Shown: positions 44,281 to 52,981, counted from the first letter of the stretch. The stretch: 64,000 bases of DNA from Pedobacter jejuensis (GCF_003725795.1 NZ_RBEE01000045.1:124001-188000); one strand, 5' to 3'. Program-made: numbers and translations. Notes: a model not told the origin generated them from the letters alone.

Positions 44281-44715
44281 GTGAAAATTTTAATGGTTTG
44301 CCTGGGCAATATTTGCCGTTCGCCTTTGGCAGAAGGAATAATGCGCCATCTGGTTCAGCAGCAAAAGTTAGGTTGGGAAATTGCCTCAGCGGGAACAGGA
44401 AACTGGCACATCGGTAATGCTCCAGATCATAGAAGTATATCCGCAGCAAAAAAAAGCGGATACGATATTAGCACGCAGAGAGCTCAGCAATTTAACGATG
44501 CGATGTTTGCTAAATATGATCTGATTTTAGTTATGGACAAAAATAATTTAAGGGATGTTCAAAGCCTGGCAAAAACCGAAGAGCAGCGTAAAAAAGTTAA
44601 ATTATTTTTAGATAACGACGAAGTTACAGACCCATATTGGGATAATGCTTTGTTTGAGCCGGTTTGCAAGCAAGTGGAAGAACGATGCAAAGAAATTATC
44701 AAACAACTTTCTTAG
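44281..44715 (+). CDS. Low-molecular-weight protein-tyrosine phosphatase
   Basis: The 144-residue protein carries the P-loop 'CLGNICRS' (Cys7 to Arg13) and the general acid loop 'VTDPYW' (Asp117). The start is GTG 44281; the next ATG would fall in the P-loop. It removes phosphate from phosphotyrosine proteins, often opposing a BY-kinase in capsule or signal control, though no kinase gene is in the window. The upstream lipoprotein gene ends 2 bp before it. Confidence 0.9.
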   Translation: MKILMVCLGNICRSPLAEGIMRHLVQQQKLGWEIASAGTGNWHIGNAPDHRSISAAKKSGYDISTQRAQQFNDAMFAKYDLILVMDKNNLRDVQSLAKTEEQRKKVKLFLDNDEVTDPYWDNALFEPVCKQVEERCKEIIKQLS

Positions 44716-44758
44716 ATTAGTGCATCATTCCATAACATAATCACGCTAACCACTTATC

Positions 44759-45487
44759 ATGAAAAATCTATTCTCCATTTGCCTGTTAATTATAGTAGCT
44801 TCTTTCTTTCAGAGTTATACGGTTATTAAGAAAAGTCCAAAAGTTTTAGTTTTTTCTAAAACCAAAGGTTATCGCCATGCATCTATCGAAAAAGGTAAAA
44901 TAGCACTCTTAAAATTAGGTGTTGAACATAACTTTTCAGTAGATACGACAGAGAACTCAACTCTATTTACCGAGGAAAATTTAAAAAAATATGCTGCTGT
45001 TATTTTTTTAAGCACAACTGGTGATGTTTTGGATGATAAACAACAAGCTGCGTTTGAAAAATACATTCAGTCGGGAGGCGGTTATGTTGGTGTGCATGCA
45101 GCAACGGATACCGAATACGGTTGGCCTTGGTACGGCAAACTTGCTGGTGCTTATTTCTTAAGCCATCCAGAACAGCAAAATGCCAGGTTTGTAATTAAAG
45201 ATAAGAAACATCCTTCTACAAAATTTTTTACTGATTCTGTTTGGATGCACCGAGATGAACTGTACAATTTTAAAGATATTAATCCTGACATTAAGGTTTT
45301 AATAACCATCGATGAATCATCTTATAAAGGTGGTAAAAATGGAAATTTCCATCCATTTAGCTGGTATCATAACTTCGACGGAGGTAGATCGTTTTACACC
45401 TCAATGGGCCATACAGATGAATGTTGGGTTGACAATCTGTTTTTAAAACATTTATACGGCGGCATTAAATACGCTATCGGCAAATAA
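44759..45487 (+). CDS. ThuA-like domain protein, secreted
   Basis: A signal peptide (1-20) precedes a ThuA-type class I glutamine-amidotransferase-like fold: 'VLVFSKTKGYRHASIEKGKI', 'GGGYVGVHAATDTEYGWPWY', and 'FHPFSWYHNFDGGRSFYTSM' followed by 'GHTDECW'. The total is 242 residues. ThuA-like domains are common in Bacteroidota and are linked to sugar (trehalose or other glycan) use. No glycoside hydrolase is adjacent, so a precise role is not offered. Confidence 0.85.
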   Translation: MKNLFSICLLIIVASFFQSYTVIKKSPKVLVFSKTKGYRHASIEKGKIALLKLGVEHNFSVDTTENSTLFTEENLKKYAAVIFLSTTGDVLDDKQQAAFEKYIQSGGGYVGVHAATDTEYGWPWYGKLAGAYFLSHPEQQNARFVIKDKKHPSTKFFTDSVWMHRDELYNFKDINPDIKVLITIDESSYKGGKNGNFHPFSWYHNFDGGRSFYTSMGHTDECWVDNLFLKHLYGGIKYAIGK

Positions 45488-45575
45488 GATATACTTATCA
45501 TTACCCCATGAAAGGTGATGATAATTGTTGTCAAAGCTAAACTTTTGTTGACTTTAAAATATCGATTATTTATAC

Positions 45576-45608
45576 AGCTTTGACAACTTTTAAAAAGTTG
45601 TCAAAGCT
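45576..45608. terminator. Perfect stem-loop downstream of the ThuA gene
   Basis: AGCTTTGACAACTTTT (45576-45591) and its complement AAAAGTTGTCAAAGCT (45593-45608) are separated by one base. A third copy, GTTGTCAAAGCTAA, occurs at 45527-45540. The element lies between convergent genes, so a bidirectional terminator is likely. Confidence 0.6.
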
Positions 45609-45663
45609 AACCTATCGCTTCCTCGTAGCAAAAGCTACTTTAAGATGAACAGAGCATAACAAT

Positions 45664-46332
45664 TTAAACTCGCTTTGCATTGACCAAATAAATATAATTA
45701 AGCATACAGAAGGAAGCTACGGCGCCGAATGTGTGCCATAAAAAATGTGTACCAAAGCTTAGTATTTCCCATTTATCGGCAATGCGAAAAGTTAGTGCGA
45801 AAATGAAAGCAATTAAAGCAAAGCCTACCCACTTTCCATTACGCCATTCTGTTTTTAATAAATAGCCAAAAACCGGAAATAGAACCAACGCGGCCATAAA
45901 AGCATAATTTATGTTTATAAAGATCTGGAAATCACCTCCGGTAAACTGCTCCCGCAAAAAGATTTGGAATAAAGCATAAAGTACAACGATTAATGCTGCA
46001 AAATACCACTTCGTAATTTTAGCCAAAAAATATGTTCCGGCAGATAAACACAACAACATTATCGGTACCCAATCCATCATTATAAATATCGGCCATCTTC
46101 TCAAACCATGATAGGTAGTTCCGCCAATACCACCAATGTATAACAACACTAATGCAAAACTTAAAAAAGGATGTAATTTAAAGTTTCCCCACAATTTGAT
46201 GGTCCAATAAATGGCTATTGCCAAAAAGAAACAGCTGGTAATGGTATTTAATGGTTCAGGAAACAACTGATTTAAATTGGTTTCAGTATATAATGTTCCT
46301 CCATCGGGTGGATTCTGGATAATCAGGTTCAT
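45664..46332 (-). CDS. CREST/ceramidase-like seven-helix membrane protein
   Basis: The 222-residue protein has about seven hydrophobic segments. Conserved-looking polar residues match the CREST/alkaline-ceramidase pattern: 'PEPLNTITSCFFL' (Glu26, Ser33), 'GGTTYHGL' (His75), 'IMMDWVP' (Asp87) and 'HFLWHTFGA' (His196, His200), which would form a zinc site in the membrane. The family includes amide hydrolases acting on lipids. Since many Sphingobacteriaceae make sphingolipids, a role in ceramide or related lipid turnover is attractive but unproven. Confidence 0.7.
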   Translation of the reverse strand: MNLIIQNPPDGGTLYTETNLNQLFPEPLNTITSCFFLAIAIYWTIKLWGNFKLHPFLSFALVLLYIGGIGGTTYHGLRRWPIFIMMDWVPIMLLCLSAGTYFLAKITKWYFAALIVVLYALFQIFLREQFTGGDFQIFININYAFMAALVLFPVFGYLLKTEWRNGKWVGFALIAFIFALTFRIADKWEILSFGTHFLWHTFGAVASFCMLNYIYLVNAKRV

Positions 46333-46608
46333 AATTTACAATCAAAAAACGACTAGTGCATTAAATGTAAAGTCAATATTTTAATCTTAGATTAAGCGAA
46401 ATCTGAGTAAAAAATTTGCGACTCTTTCGTAACAATAAGATAATAGATCAATAATTAATGAGCCTAACTAATTGATATTTTATTAGTTATTAGGATGTTT
46501 TTATTTTTTGTAATTACCCTCCATAGCATTTAAGAATAATAATTTTCTGCATTATGAAAAACCTTTCTTGCTGCCTCATGTTCAATAGGTACATCAATTT
46601 ATAAAAAC
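46333..46608. other. 276-bp gap before the PA2169-family gene
   Basis: AT-rich, non-coding. The only structure I see is a small inverted repeat, AACTAAT (46466-46472) and ATTAGTT (46482-46488), about 120 bp upstream of the next start. No convincing TAnnTTTG box was found, which would fit a gene under an alternative sigma factor. Confidence 0.35.
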
Positions 46609-47064
46609 ATGAAAACTACAACAGCAACGGCAGAGGTTTTGAATGACCTTGTACAAATTAACAACGACCGTATAGAAGGATATGAAAAAGCTCGCAAAGA
46701 ATTAAAAGATGGTGATAACGATCTTAAATCTTTGTTCTTAAATATGATTGAAGAAAGTCAAAAATATAAAATGGCTTTAGCTACAGAGGTTGCAGCTTCA
46801 GGACAAGATATTGAAACAGGAACAACCACTTCTGGTAAAATTTACAGAGGCTGGATGGATGTAAAAGCAATATTTACTGGTCACGATCGTCAAACAGTTT
46901 TAAACAATTGTGAGTTTGGTGAAGATGCTGCACAAGCTGCATACAAATTAGCCCTTGAAGATGAAGAATTACCTTCAAACATTAGAGAATTAATTTCTGA
47001 ACAAAAGACATCACTTAGAAGATCTCATGATGAAATTAAAAGACTTCGTGATTCTCAAGCATAA
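46609..47064 (+). CDS. PA2169-family four-helix bundle protein
   Basis: The 151-residue soluble protein fits the DUF2383/PA2169 family: 'EVLNDLVQINNDRIEGYEKA', 'ATEVAASGQDIETGTTTSGK' with 'YRGWMDVKAIF', and a Glu-rich helix 'DAAQAAYKLALEDEELPSNI'. The fold resembles ferritin-like bundles and these proteins are often stress-induced. No metal-binding set is certain. It is monocistronic with a strong terminator. Confidence 0.85.
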   Translation: MKTTTATAEVLNDLVQINNDRIEGYEKARKELKDGDNDLKSLFLNMIEESQKYKMALATEVAASGQDIETGTTTSGKIYRGWMDVKAIFTGHDRQTVLNNCEFGEDAAQAAYKLALEDEELPSNIRELISEQKTSLRRSHDEIKRLRDSQA

Positions 47065-47090
47065 TTAAAATATTTTTCGTTAACAACGCG

Positions 47091-47128
47091 AAAACCCCTT
47101 CCGATTTTAAATTGGAAGGGGTTTTTTT
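47091..47128 (+). terminator. Terminator of the PA2169-family gene
   Basis: Twelve-base arms AAAACCCCTTCC and GGAAGGGGTTTT with an 11-base loop and a T8 run; 27 bp after the stop. Confidence 0.92.
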
Positions 47129-47211
47129 TATTACGTTCGTTCTTCATTTCGTTTGGAGCAAAGTCCCGAAGTTTCGCGAGAGGGATTTATCTAGAAAGAT
47201 TTCAATAGAAA

Positions 47212-47313
47212 GGTCCGTCATTGCGAGGAACGAAGCAATCCTAATGCGAAGGCTAGTAGCGATCGTTGTAAGATTGCTTCCTCGGCTGAAAAAGCCTCCT
47301 CGCAATGACGACC
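47212..47313. repeat. Palindromic REP-like element, GTCATTGCGAGG type
   Basis: The left arm GGTCCGTCATTGCGAGGAAC, then GAAGCAATC, pairs with GATTGCTTC ... CTCGCAATGACGACC on the right; the right arm carries an extra small hairpin (GGCTGAAAAAGCC). This sequence type is scattered through many bacterial genomes. It fills the gap between the PA2169 gene terminator and the cphA stop codon. Confidence 0.8.
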
Positions 47314-49929
47314 TTACGCTTCCAATTCTTTATCTAAATGCTCGGTAACCCTTTGGATGGTATTATCAATTGTATTACTTAGAATTGTTAAATAAGAACC
47401 TTTTTGAGCATTATCAATCGCTTCCTGCAAACACTCGGTGCTTTTATTATTAATGATAATTTCTTTGTTTGGATCTACTTCCTTTATACCCTTTATCAAT
47501 AAATCAATCAGTTCCTGTTGCTTTCTTCCACGCAAATACTTTTCCTGACAGATGTAAATCTTATCAAACATTTGTGCAGAAATTCGAGCAGTTTCAATAA
47601 TATCTTCATCACGTCTATCACCAGTACCAGAAATAATGCCGACATGTTGGGTAGCTTCAACGCTTTGTAAATATGATTTCACACCATTAAACCCGTCAGG
47701 ATTATGTGCAAAATCTACTAAAACTTTAAAGTCTTTAAACCTAAAAACATTCATCCTTCCTGGTGTATGTGCTGCAGACGGTATAAAAGTTTCGAGCGAT
47801 AAACGAATATCATCTGTTTTATAACCCCATAAATATGCCGCTAGCGTTGCCGCCAAAACATTCTGAATCATGAAATTTACCGAACCACCAAAAGTCAATG
47901 GTACATGGGTTGCTTTATCAACACGTAGTTTCCAATCGCCTGTTTTAATTGTTATATAGCCATTTTCATAAATTGCTGCAATACCACCCTTTTTGCAATG
48001 CTCTTTAATAACCGGATTGTTCTCATCCATACTAAAATAAGCAACATTACAACGGGCATCTCTGGCTATTTTAACACAATAACCATTATCAGCATTTAAA
48101 ACAGCCCAGCCTTTACGCCTAACCGCACCAACTACAACAGCTTTTACTCGTGCTAAATCATCAAGGTTATGAATATCTGATATACCCAAATGGTCTTCCT
48201 GAATGTTAGTGATAACACCAATATCACATTGGTTGAAACCTAAACCCGCTCTTAAAATTCCTCCACGAGCGGTTTCTAATACAGCAAATTCAACCGTTGG
48301 ATCTTTTAAAATAAACTCTGCACTTACCGGTCCGGTTGTGTCGCCTTTCATCAACATGGTGTTGTGAACGTAAACACCATCAGATGTTGTATAACCCACA
48401 CGCTTACCATTGCTGCGGATAATGTGGGCAATTAAACGTGTTGTAGTAGTTTTTCCGTTGGTACCAGTAACTGCAATAATTGGAATTTGCGATAATTTTC
48501 CTGGCGGATAAAGCATATCGATAACCGAAGCCGCAACGTTTCTCGGCAAGCCTTCGCTTGGGGCAAGATGCATTCTAAAACCTGGTGCTGCATTTACTTC
48601 CAAAACAACGCCGCCATTTTCTGTTAAAGGTTGTGTTAGGTTTTGTGCCATAATATCAATACCACAAATATCTAAACCGATTACCCTCGAAATTCTTTCA
48701 CAAATAAAAATATTTTGAGGATGAACAATATCGGTCACATCGATTGAGGTACCACCTGTACTTAAATTTGCAGTTGACTTTAAATAAACAATTTCTCCCT
48801 TTTCAGGAATTGTTTCTAGCGTATAATCTTTCTTTGCAAGTAAATCCAAAGTATCTCTATCAACCGAAATTTCTGTTAGCACGTTTTCATGCCCGTAACC
48901 GCGACGCGGATCTTCGTTTTCTTTATCGATTAATTCTTGGATGGTATGAATGCCATTGCCTAATACATGTGCCGGATCTCGCTGAGCTGCCGCAACTACT
49001 TTATGGTCAATCACCAAAACACGGAAATCAAAACCGGTTATAAATTTTTCTATGATAACCCTGCGAGAATAGGTTTTAGCATATTCAAAAGCAGCTTTCG
49101 CATCTTCTAGAGTTTTTACATTAATGGTAGCGCCTTTACCATGATTTCCATCTAAAGGTTTAAATACCAAAGGAAAACCAACTTTATTTACTGAGGCTTC
49201 TAAGTCATCAGGATTCGATATAGTTACACCAGAAGCCACAGGTATGGCAGCCTCAGTTAATAATCGTTTGGTTTCATCTTTATTACTTGCAATATCTACG
49301 GCAATACTACTCGTCTTTTCTGTCATGGTGGCTCTAAAACGAACCTGATTTTTGCCATAACCCAACTGTACCAATGAGCTTTTATTCAATCTTATCCAAG
49401 GAATACTTCTGCTTACCGCTTCCTGCACAATAGAACCTGTACTCGGACCTAAGGCTTCCAACTCACGGATTTCTTTCATCCGGCGGATATCGTGGTCCAA
49501 ATCATATTCTTCATTATCAATCAAAGCCTGCGCTATTTTTACCGATGCTTCGGCAGCATAAACACCAACTTTTTCTTCCAGATAACTAAATACTACATTA
49601 TAAATGCCATCTGTTTTTGTTTGGCGAGTTCTGCCAAAACCAGTTTCCATACCAGCAATAGATTGAATTTCCAAAGCGATATGCTCAATCACATGTCCCA
49701 TCCAGGTTCCTTCTTTTACACGGGCGAAAAAGCCACCTTCCACGCCTTTAGAGCAGCGGTGACTAAACATGCTTGGTAATAATTTTTCTATCCTTTCGCT
49801 AAATCCTTCAATGGTATTGGTTGGTCTTTGCTCTAATTCTTCTAAATCAAGTCGCATTTGAATTAGTTTTTTGCGATTGATAGACCATATATTCGGCCCT
49901 CTTAATACTTGTATGTTTGATATTTTCAT
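47314..49929 (-). CDS. cphA: Cyanophycin synthetase
   Basis: The 871-residue protein has the three-part layout of CphA: an N-domain (1-160) with 'GHVIEHIALEIQSIAGMETG', an ATP-grasp domain (about 215-480, 'GFPLVFKPLDGNHGKGATIN', 'GGVVLEVNAAPGFRMH') and a Mur-ligase-like domain with P-loop 'AVTGTNGKTTTTRLI' (486-500) and 'VLVDFAHNPDGF'. The enzyme adds Asp and Arg in turn to build multi-L-arginyl-poly-L-aspartate, a nitrogen reserve. Its length matches primer-dependent CphA1 enzymes. It is divergent from cphB, with about 290 bp between. Confidence 0.94.
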   Translation of the reverse strand: MKISNIQVLRGPNIWSINRKKLIQMRLDLEELEQRPTNTIEGFSERIEKLLPSMFSHRCSKGVEGGFFARVKEGTWMGHVIEHIALEIQSIAGMETGFGRTRQTKTDGIYNVVFSYLEEKVGVYAAEASVKIAQALIDNEEYDLDHDIRRMKEIRELEALGPSTGSIVQEAVSRSIPWIRLNKSSLVQLGYGKNQVRFRATMTEKTSSIAVDIASNKDETKRLLTEAAIPVASGVTISNPDDLEASVNKVGFPLVFKPLDGNHGKGATINVKTLEDAKAAFEYAKTYSRRVIIEKFITGFDFRVLVIDHKVVAAAQRDPAHVLGNGIHTIQELIDKENEDPRRGYGHENVLTEISVDRDTLDLLAKKDYTLETIPEKGEIVYLKSTANLSTGGTSIDVTDIVHPQNIFICERISRVIGLDICGIDIMAQNLTQPLTENGGVVLEVNAAPGFRMHLAPSEGLPRNVAASVIDMLYPPGKLSQIPIIAVTGTNGKTTTTRLIAHIIRSNGKRVGYTTSDGVYVHNTMLMKGDTTGPVSAEFILKDPTVEFAVLETARGGILRAGLGFNQCDIGVITNIQEDHLGISDIHNLDDLARVKAVVVGAVRRKGWAVLNADNGYCVKIARDARCNVAYFSMDENNPVIKEHCKKGGIAAIYENGYITIKTGDWKLRVDKATHVPLTFGGSVNFMIQNVLAATLAAYLWGYKTDDIRLSLETFIPSAAHTPGRMNVFRFKDFKVLVDFAHNPDGFNGVKSYLQSVEATQHVGIISGTGDRRDEDIIETARISAQMFDKIYICQEKYLRGRKQQELIDLLIKGIKEVDPNKEIIINNKSTECLQEAIDNAQKGSYLTILSNTIDNTIQRVTEHLDKELEA

Positions 49930-50183
49930 GTAAAAATTTGTCGTTTTTTGTTAAACAAGGGCTCGGTATAGCTTATTTAAATCAATTTTAGATTGTAAAA
50001 TTAATGATGGTAAATTATGCATTTATTTTTAAAATTGATATAGCAATTACCTAAATCAATTTTTTTACACAATTGTTTTATTATCAACCACAATTACTGA
50101 ACTATTTCTAAGATTTATTTTAACGTTTGTTAATAAAGTGAATATTATTGACAAAAAAAGTCGTGTTTTTTATCTTATCCTGA

Positions 50184-50191
50184 TATATTTG
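50184..50191 (+). promoter_or_regulatory. -7 promoter box of cphB
   Basis: TATATTTG fits TAnnTTTG exactly, 31 bases before the cphB ATG. No clear TTG is present 18-21 bases upstream. No equally good box was found for cphA on the opposite strand. Confidence 0.4.
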
Positions 50192-50222
50192 GGTTTTTTG
50201 ATACAATAATAATACACAACGA

Positions 50223-51098
50223 ATGGTTCCGAAGGGTAAACTCATCATCATAGGTGGCGCAATAAACACAGGCAGCTTTGCTGAAACACAGTTCGGTTTA
50301 CCCGAAAACATGAATTTCTTTGAGCGTGGAATTTTAAAAAGAATCACTACAGAATCGGTTAGAGATATAGAATCACGCTTCGAAATTATTACCACAGCAT
50401 CGCTTATGCCGGAAAAAGTTGGCGAAGAATACATTAAAGCGTATGCCCAGTTAGATGTTCATAATGTTGGTGTTTTAAACATTACCAATCGCGAAGAAGC
50501 AAACAGCGATGAGAATTGCGAACGTATAAAAGCTGCCGATGTTATGGTTTTTACCGGAGGCGATCAATTGCGCTTATCATCGATTTTCGGTGGCACAAAA
50601 ATTCATCAAATTTTATTAGAAAAATATAAAAATGAGCCAATTGTAATTGCAGGAACATCGGCAGGTGCTGCGGCAAGCTCAAAAAATATGATTTATCAGG
50701 GAAGCAGTAAAGATGCTTTACTTAAAGGTGAAGTAAAAATTACTGGTGGACTGGGTTTTATTGATGATGTAATTGTTGATACACACTTTGTTCAACGTGG
50801 TAGAATCGGGCGTTTGCTTTATGCAGCAGCAAGTAATCCGGGTATTTTGGGTATTGGTTTAGGAGAAGATACCGGTCTATTTATCTCCGATGGACATGTT
50901 ATGGAAGCCATTGGCTCGGGCATGGTTATTTTAGTTGACGGACGCCAAATGGCAGATACAAATTTAACTGATGTTGAAATGGGGCAACCCGTATCTATCA
51001 AAAATATGGTTGTACATGTTATGTGCGATGGTGATGTTTATGATTTAAATGACCATAGTTTAATTATCCATCATCCAAAAGTTATTCCAATAGGATAA
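50223..51098 (+). CDS. cphB: Cyanophycinase
   Basis: This 291-residue peptidase S51-type protein has 'KGKLIIIGGAI' at the start, 'VFTGGDQLRLSSIFGGT' (109-125) and the nucleophile Ser146 in 'IAGTSAGAAASS'; 'VDTHFVQRGRIGRLLYAA' carries the conserved His/Gln region. Cyanophycinase cuts cyanophycin to beta-Asp-Arg dipeptides. There is no signal peptide, so it acts on cytoplasmic granules. The isoaspartyl peptidase gene follows 88 bp downstream and would finish the breakdown. Confidence 0.94.
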   Translation: MVPKGKLIIIGGAINTGSFAETQFGLPENMNFFERGILKRITTESVRDIESRFEIITTASLMPEKVGEEYIKAYAQLDVHNVGVLNITNREEANSDENCERIKAADVMVFTGGDQLRLSSIFGGTKIHQILLEKYKNEPIVIAGTSAGAAASSKNMIYQGSSKDALLKGEVKITGGLGFIDDVIVDTHFVQRGRIGRLLYAAASNPGILGIGLGEDTGLFISDGHVMEAIGSGMVILVDGRQMADTNLTDVEMGQPVSIKNMVVHVMCDGDVYDLNDHSLIIHHPKVIPIG

Positions 51099-51186
51099 GA
51101 AAAGATTAGGACGATGATAATATTTTGTAAAATGTGTTATCTAATCCTATTTTGATACTCGATACTGAAATCTCGATACTTACAAA

Positions 51187-52029
51187 ATGAAAATAATTAT
51201 ACATGGTGGCTTTTTCAGCGAGTCATCTACCAACCAGGAAACAAAAAAAGCTAAGCAAGATGCCTTGGCTAAAATAGTTACGCTTGGTTATGAATATTTA
51301 AAAAGCCACTCGGCTTTAGAAACTGTAGTATATACCGCTGCCCTGTTAGAGGATAATGATTTATTTAATGCGGGTATTGGCTCTCAAATTCAAAGCGACG
51401 GAAAGGTTCGTTTGAGCGCATCACTAATGGACGGGAAAACTGAAAAGTTTAGTGGTGTTATAAATATTGAGGATGTTAAAAATCCAATAGAAATAGCTCA
51501 AAATCTTTTAGCTTATGATGATCGCGTTTTAAGTGGTAGTGGTGCTCAAGATTTTGCAAGAAACAAAGGCTTTGAATACTTTAACCCAATAACAAAGCAG
51601 CGCCAGTCGGAATACGAAACTAAATTAAACCAATTAAACAACAAAGGAACAGTTGGTTGCGTTGCTTTAGATGCCGATGGAAATTTAGCTGCAGCAACTT
51701 CAACCGGAGGCAAAGGTTTCGAAATTCCTTGTCGCGTGAGTGATTCTGCTACTGTTGCTGGCAATTACGCAAATCAATACGCTGGCATTTCTTGCACAGG
51801 CGTTGGTGAAGATATCGTAAGCGGTGCTTTAGCGGCTAAAATTGTAACCAGAGTTACTGATGGTTTTACATTAAAAGAAGCTACTGATAAATCATTCGCA
51901 GAACTTAAATCTTTTGATGGCTTTGCTGGAGTTGTTGGAATTAGTGCTAAAGGTGAAATTTATCATTGCGATTCCCACCCTTACATGGTTTGGGCATCTT
52001 TTGATGTTAATTTACAGGTATTTAGCTAA
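51187..52029 (+). CDS. iaaA: Isoaspartyl peptidase / L-asparaginase (Ntn hydrolase)
   Basis: The 280-residue precursor has 'IIIHGGFF' at its start, 'DLFNAGIGSQIQSDGKVRLS' (59-78), the autocleavage site 'GTVGCVALD' with nucleophile Thr155, and 'AAATSTGGKG'. It is shorter than E. coli IaaA (about 320), mostly in the linker before the Thr. It would split beta-Asp-Arg dipeptides, the product of CphB, into aspartate and arginine, so the cycle is complete. It could also act on isoaspartyl peptides in general. Confidence 0.88.
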   Translation: MKIIIHGGFFSESSTNQETKKAKQDALAKIVTLGYEYLKSHSALETVVYTAALLEDNDLFNAGIGSQIQSDGKVRLSASLMDGKTEKFSGVINIEDVKNPIEIAQNLLAYDDRVLSGSGAQDFARNKGFEYFNPITKQRQSEYETKLNQLNNKGTVGCVALDADGNLAAATSTGGKGFEIPCRVSDSATVAGNYANQYAGISCTGVGEDIVSGALAAKIVTRVTDGFTLKEATDKSFAELKSFDGFAGVVGISAKGEIYHCDSHPYMVWASFDVNLQVFS

Positions 52030-52046
52030 AAATTCATTTAAAGTAT

Positions 52047-52054
52047 TATTTTTG
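52047..52054 (+). promoter_or_regulatory. -7 promoter box of the TPR protein gene
   Basis: TATTTTTG matches TAnnTTTG and ends four bases before the ATG at 52059, so the gene may have its own leaderless promoter besides read-through from iaaA. Confidence 0.45.
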
Positions 52055-52058
52055 TTGC

Positions 52059-52739
52059 ATGATTAAAATGGTTCTGGCTTTTTTTTGCCTTTTTGCCTCT
52101 CTACAACTCTGCGCTCAAAATATAGATAAAGCCGACCAAGAACCTGGGTTTGGTGGAAGTGCAATTAATATTGCGGTATCTAAGTATGATCTTGCCGAAG
52201 GAACCAACTATTTCGAAGATGCACAAAGCCTTGAAAAAAAAGGCGATTTTAATGAAGCATTAACCTTATTTGGTAAAGCTGCTTTCGAATTCAACGCTGT
52301 AAAAAACTTTAATCTGTATTGCCAGGCACTTATTAAAATGAGCAATATGCACTATCAGTTGGGTAGGTTTATAGATGCTGAACAAATTTTAATTAATGTT
52401 GTGCTTAAAAATTACTCTAAAATGGGTAGCCGTGTTGGGCAGATGAATACCTACAATATTTTAGGAAAAGTTTACCTGGCCGATAGTAAATACACACAAT
52501 CGATGTGGTTTTACACACAACAAGGTATATTGGCTAAACAACTAAGAAGCAACACATCTTTCATAGAATCTGTTATAGGTCTTGCTCAGGTAAAAATCAG
52601 AAAGAAAGATTTTGTACTAGCTTCAAAGGATTTAAAGCAGGCGGAGGTTCTAGCCAATGCCATAAAAAGTTCTCAATATAAATCTCAAATAAAAGATGCC
52701 CGCGAAATGATTGCATCTAAAACAAATCCTAAAAAATAA
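52059..52739 (+). CDS. TPR-repeat periplasmic protein
   Basis: A signal peptide (ending LQLCAQ) precedes about four tetratricopeptide-like helix pairs, for example 'AQSLEKKGDFNEALTLFGKA', 'ALIKMSNMHYQLGRFIDAEQ', 'NILGKVYLADSKYTQSMWFY' and 'AQVKIRKKDFVLASKDLKQA'. Total length is 226 residues. TPR domains bind partner proteins; no enzyme motif is present. It lies 29 bp after iaaA, but a periplasmic location makes a direct part in cyanophycin use doubtful. Confidence 0.75.
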   Translation: MIKMVLAFFCLFASLQLCAQNIDKADQEPGFGGSAINIAVSKYDLAEGTNYFEDAQSLEKKGDFNEALTLFGKAAFEFNAVKNFNLYCQALIKMSNMHYQLGRFIDAEQILINVVLKNYSKMGSRVGQMNTYNILGKVYLADSKYTQSMWFYTQQGILAKQLRSNTSFIESVIGLAQVKIRKKDFVLASKDLKQAEVLANAIKSSQYKSQIKDAREMIASKTNPKK

Positions 52740-52942
52740 ACTTTTGCTTTAAGAATACATTTATTAGGATGCTTGTCAGGCATCAATATTTCAGCCTAAA
52801 ACTTAGGATTCTCCAATAACTGACATCGATAATTAAATAATTTCTTCTCATTAAACACAAATGTTAATTTTTGTTAAAATATATTACGCCTAAAGGCCTG
52901 ATATTAAAACAAAAAGTGCTGTGTTGGGTTGTTTTATAGCAA

Positions 52943-52973
52943 TTGACAAATAAAAACCTTTTAGTTAGATTTG
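52943..52973 (+). promoter_or_regulatory. Promoter of the prc gene
   Basis: TTG (52943-52945) and TAGATTTG (52966-52973) with a 20-base spacer form one of the best -33/-7 pairs in the window. The start of transcription should fall near 52978-52981, directly before a stem-loop. Confidence 0.6.
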
Positions 52974-52981
52974 ATCCATTT

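Noticed and set aside
47112..47348. Plus-strand frame of 78 codons
   Set aside because: It lies mostly in a terminator and a REP-like palindrome and runs into the end of cphA.
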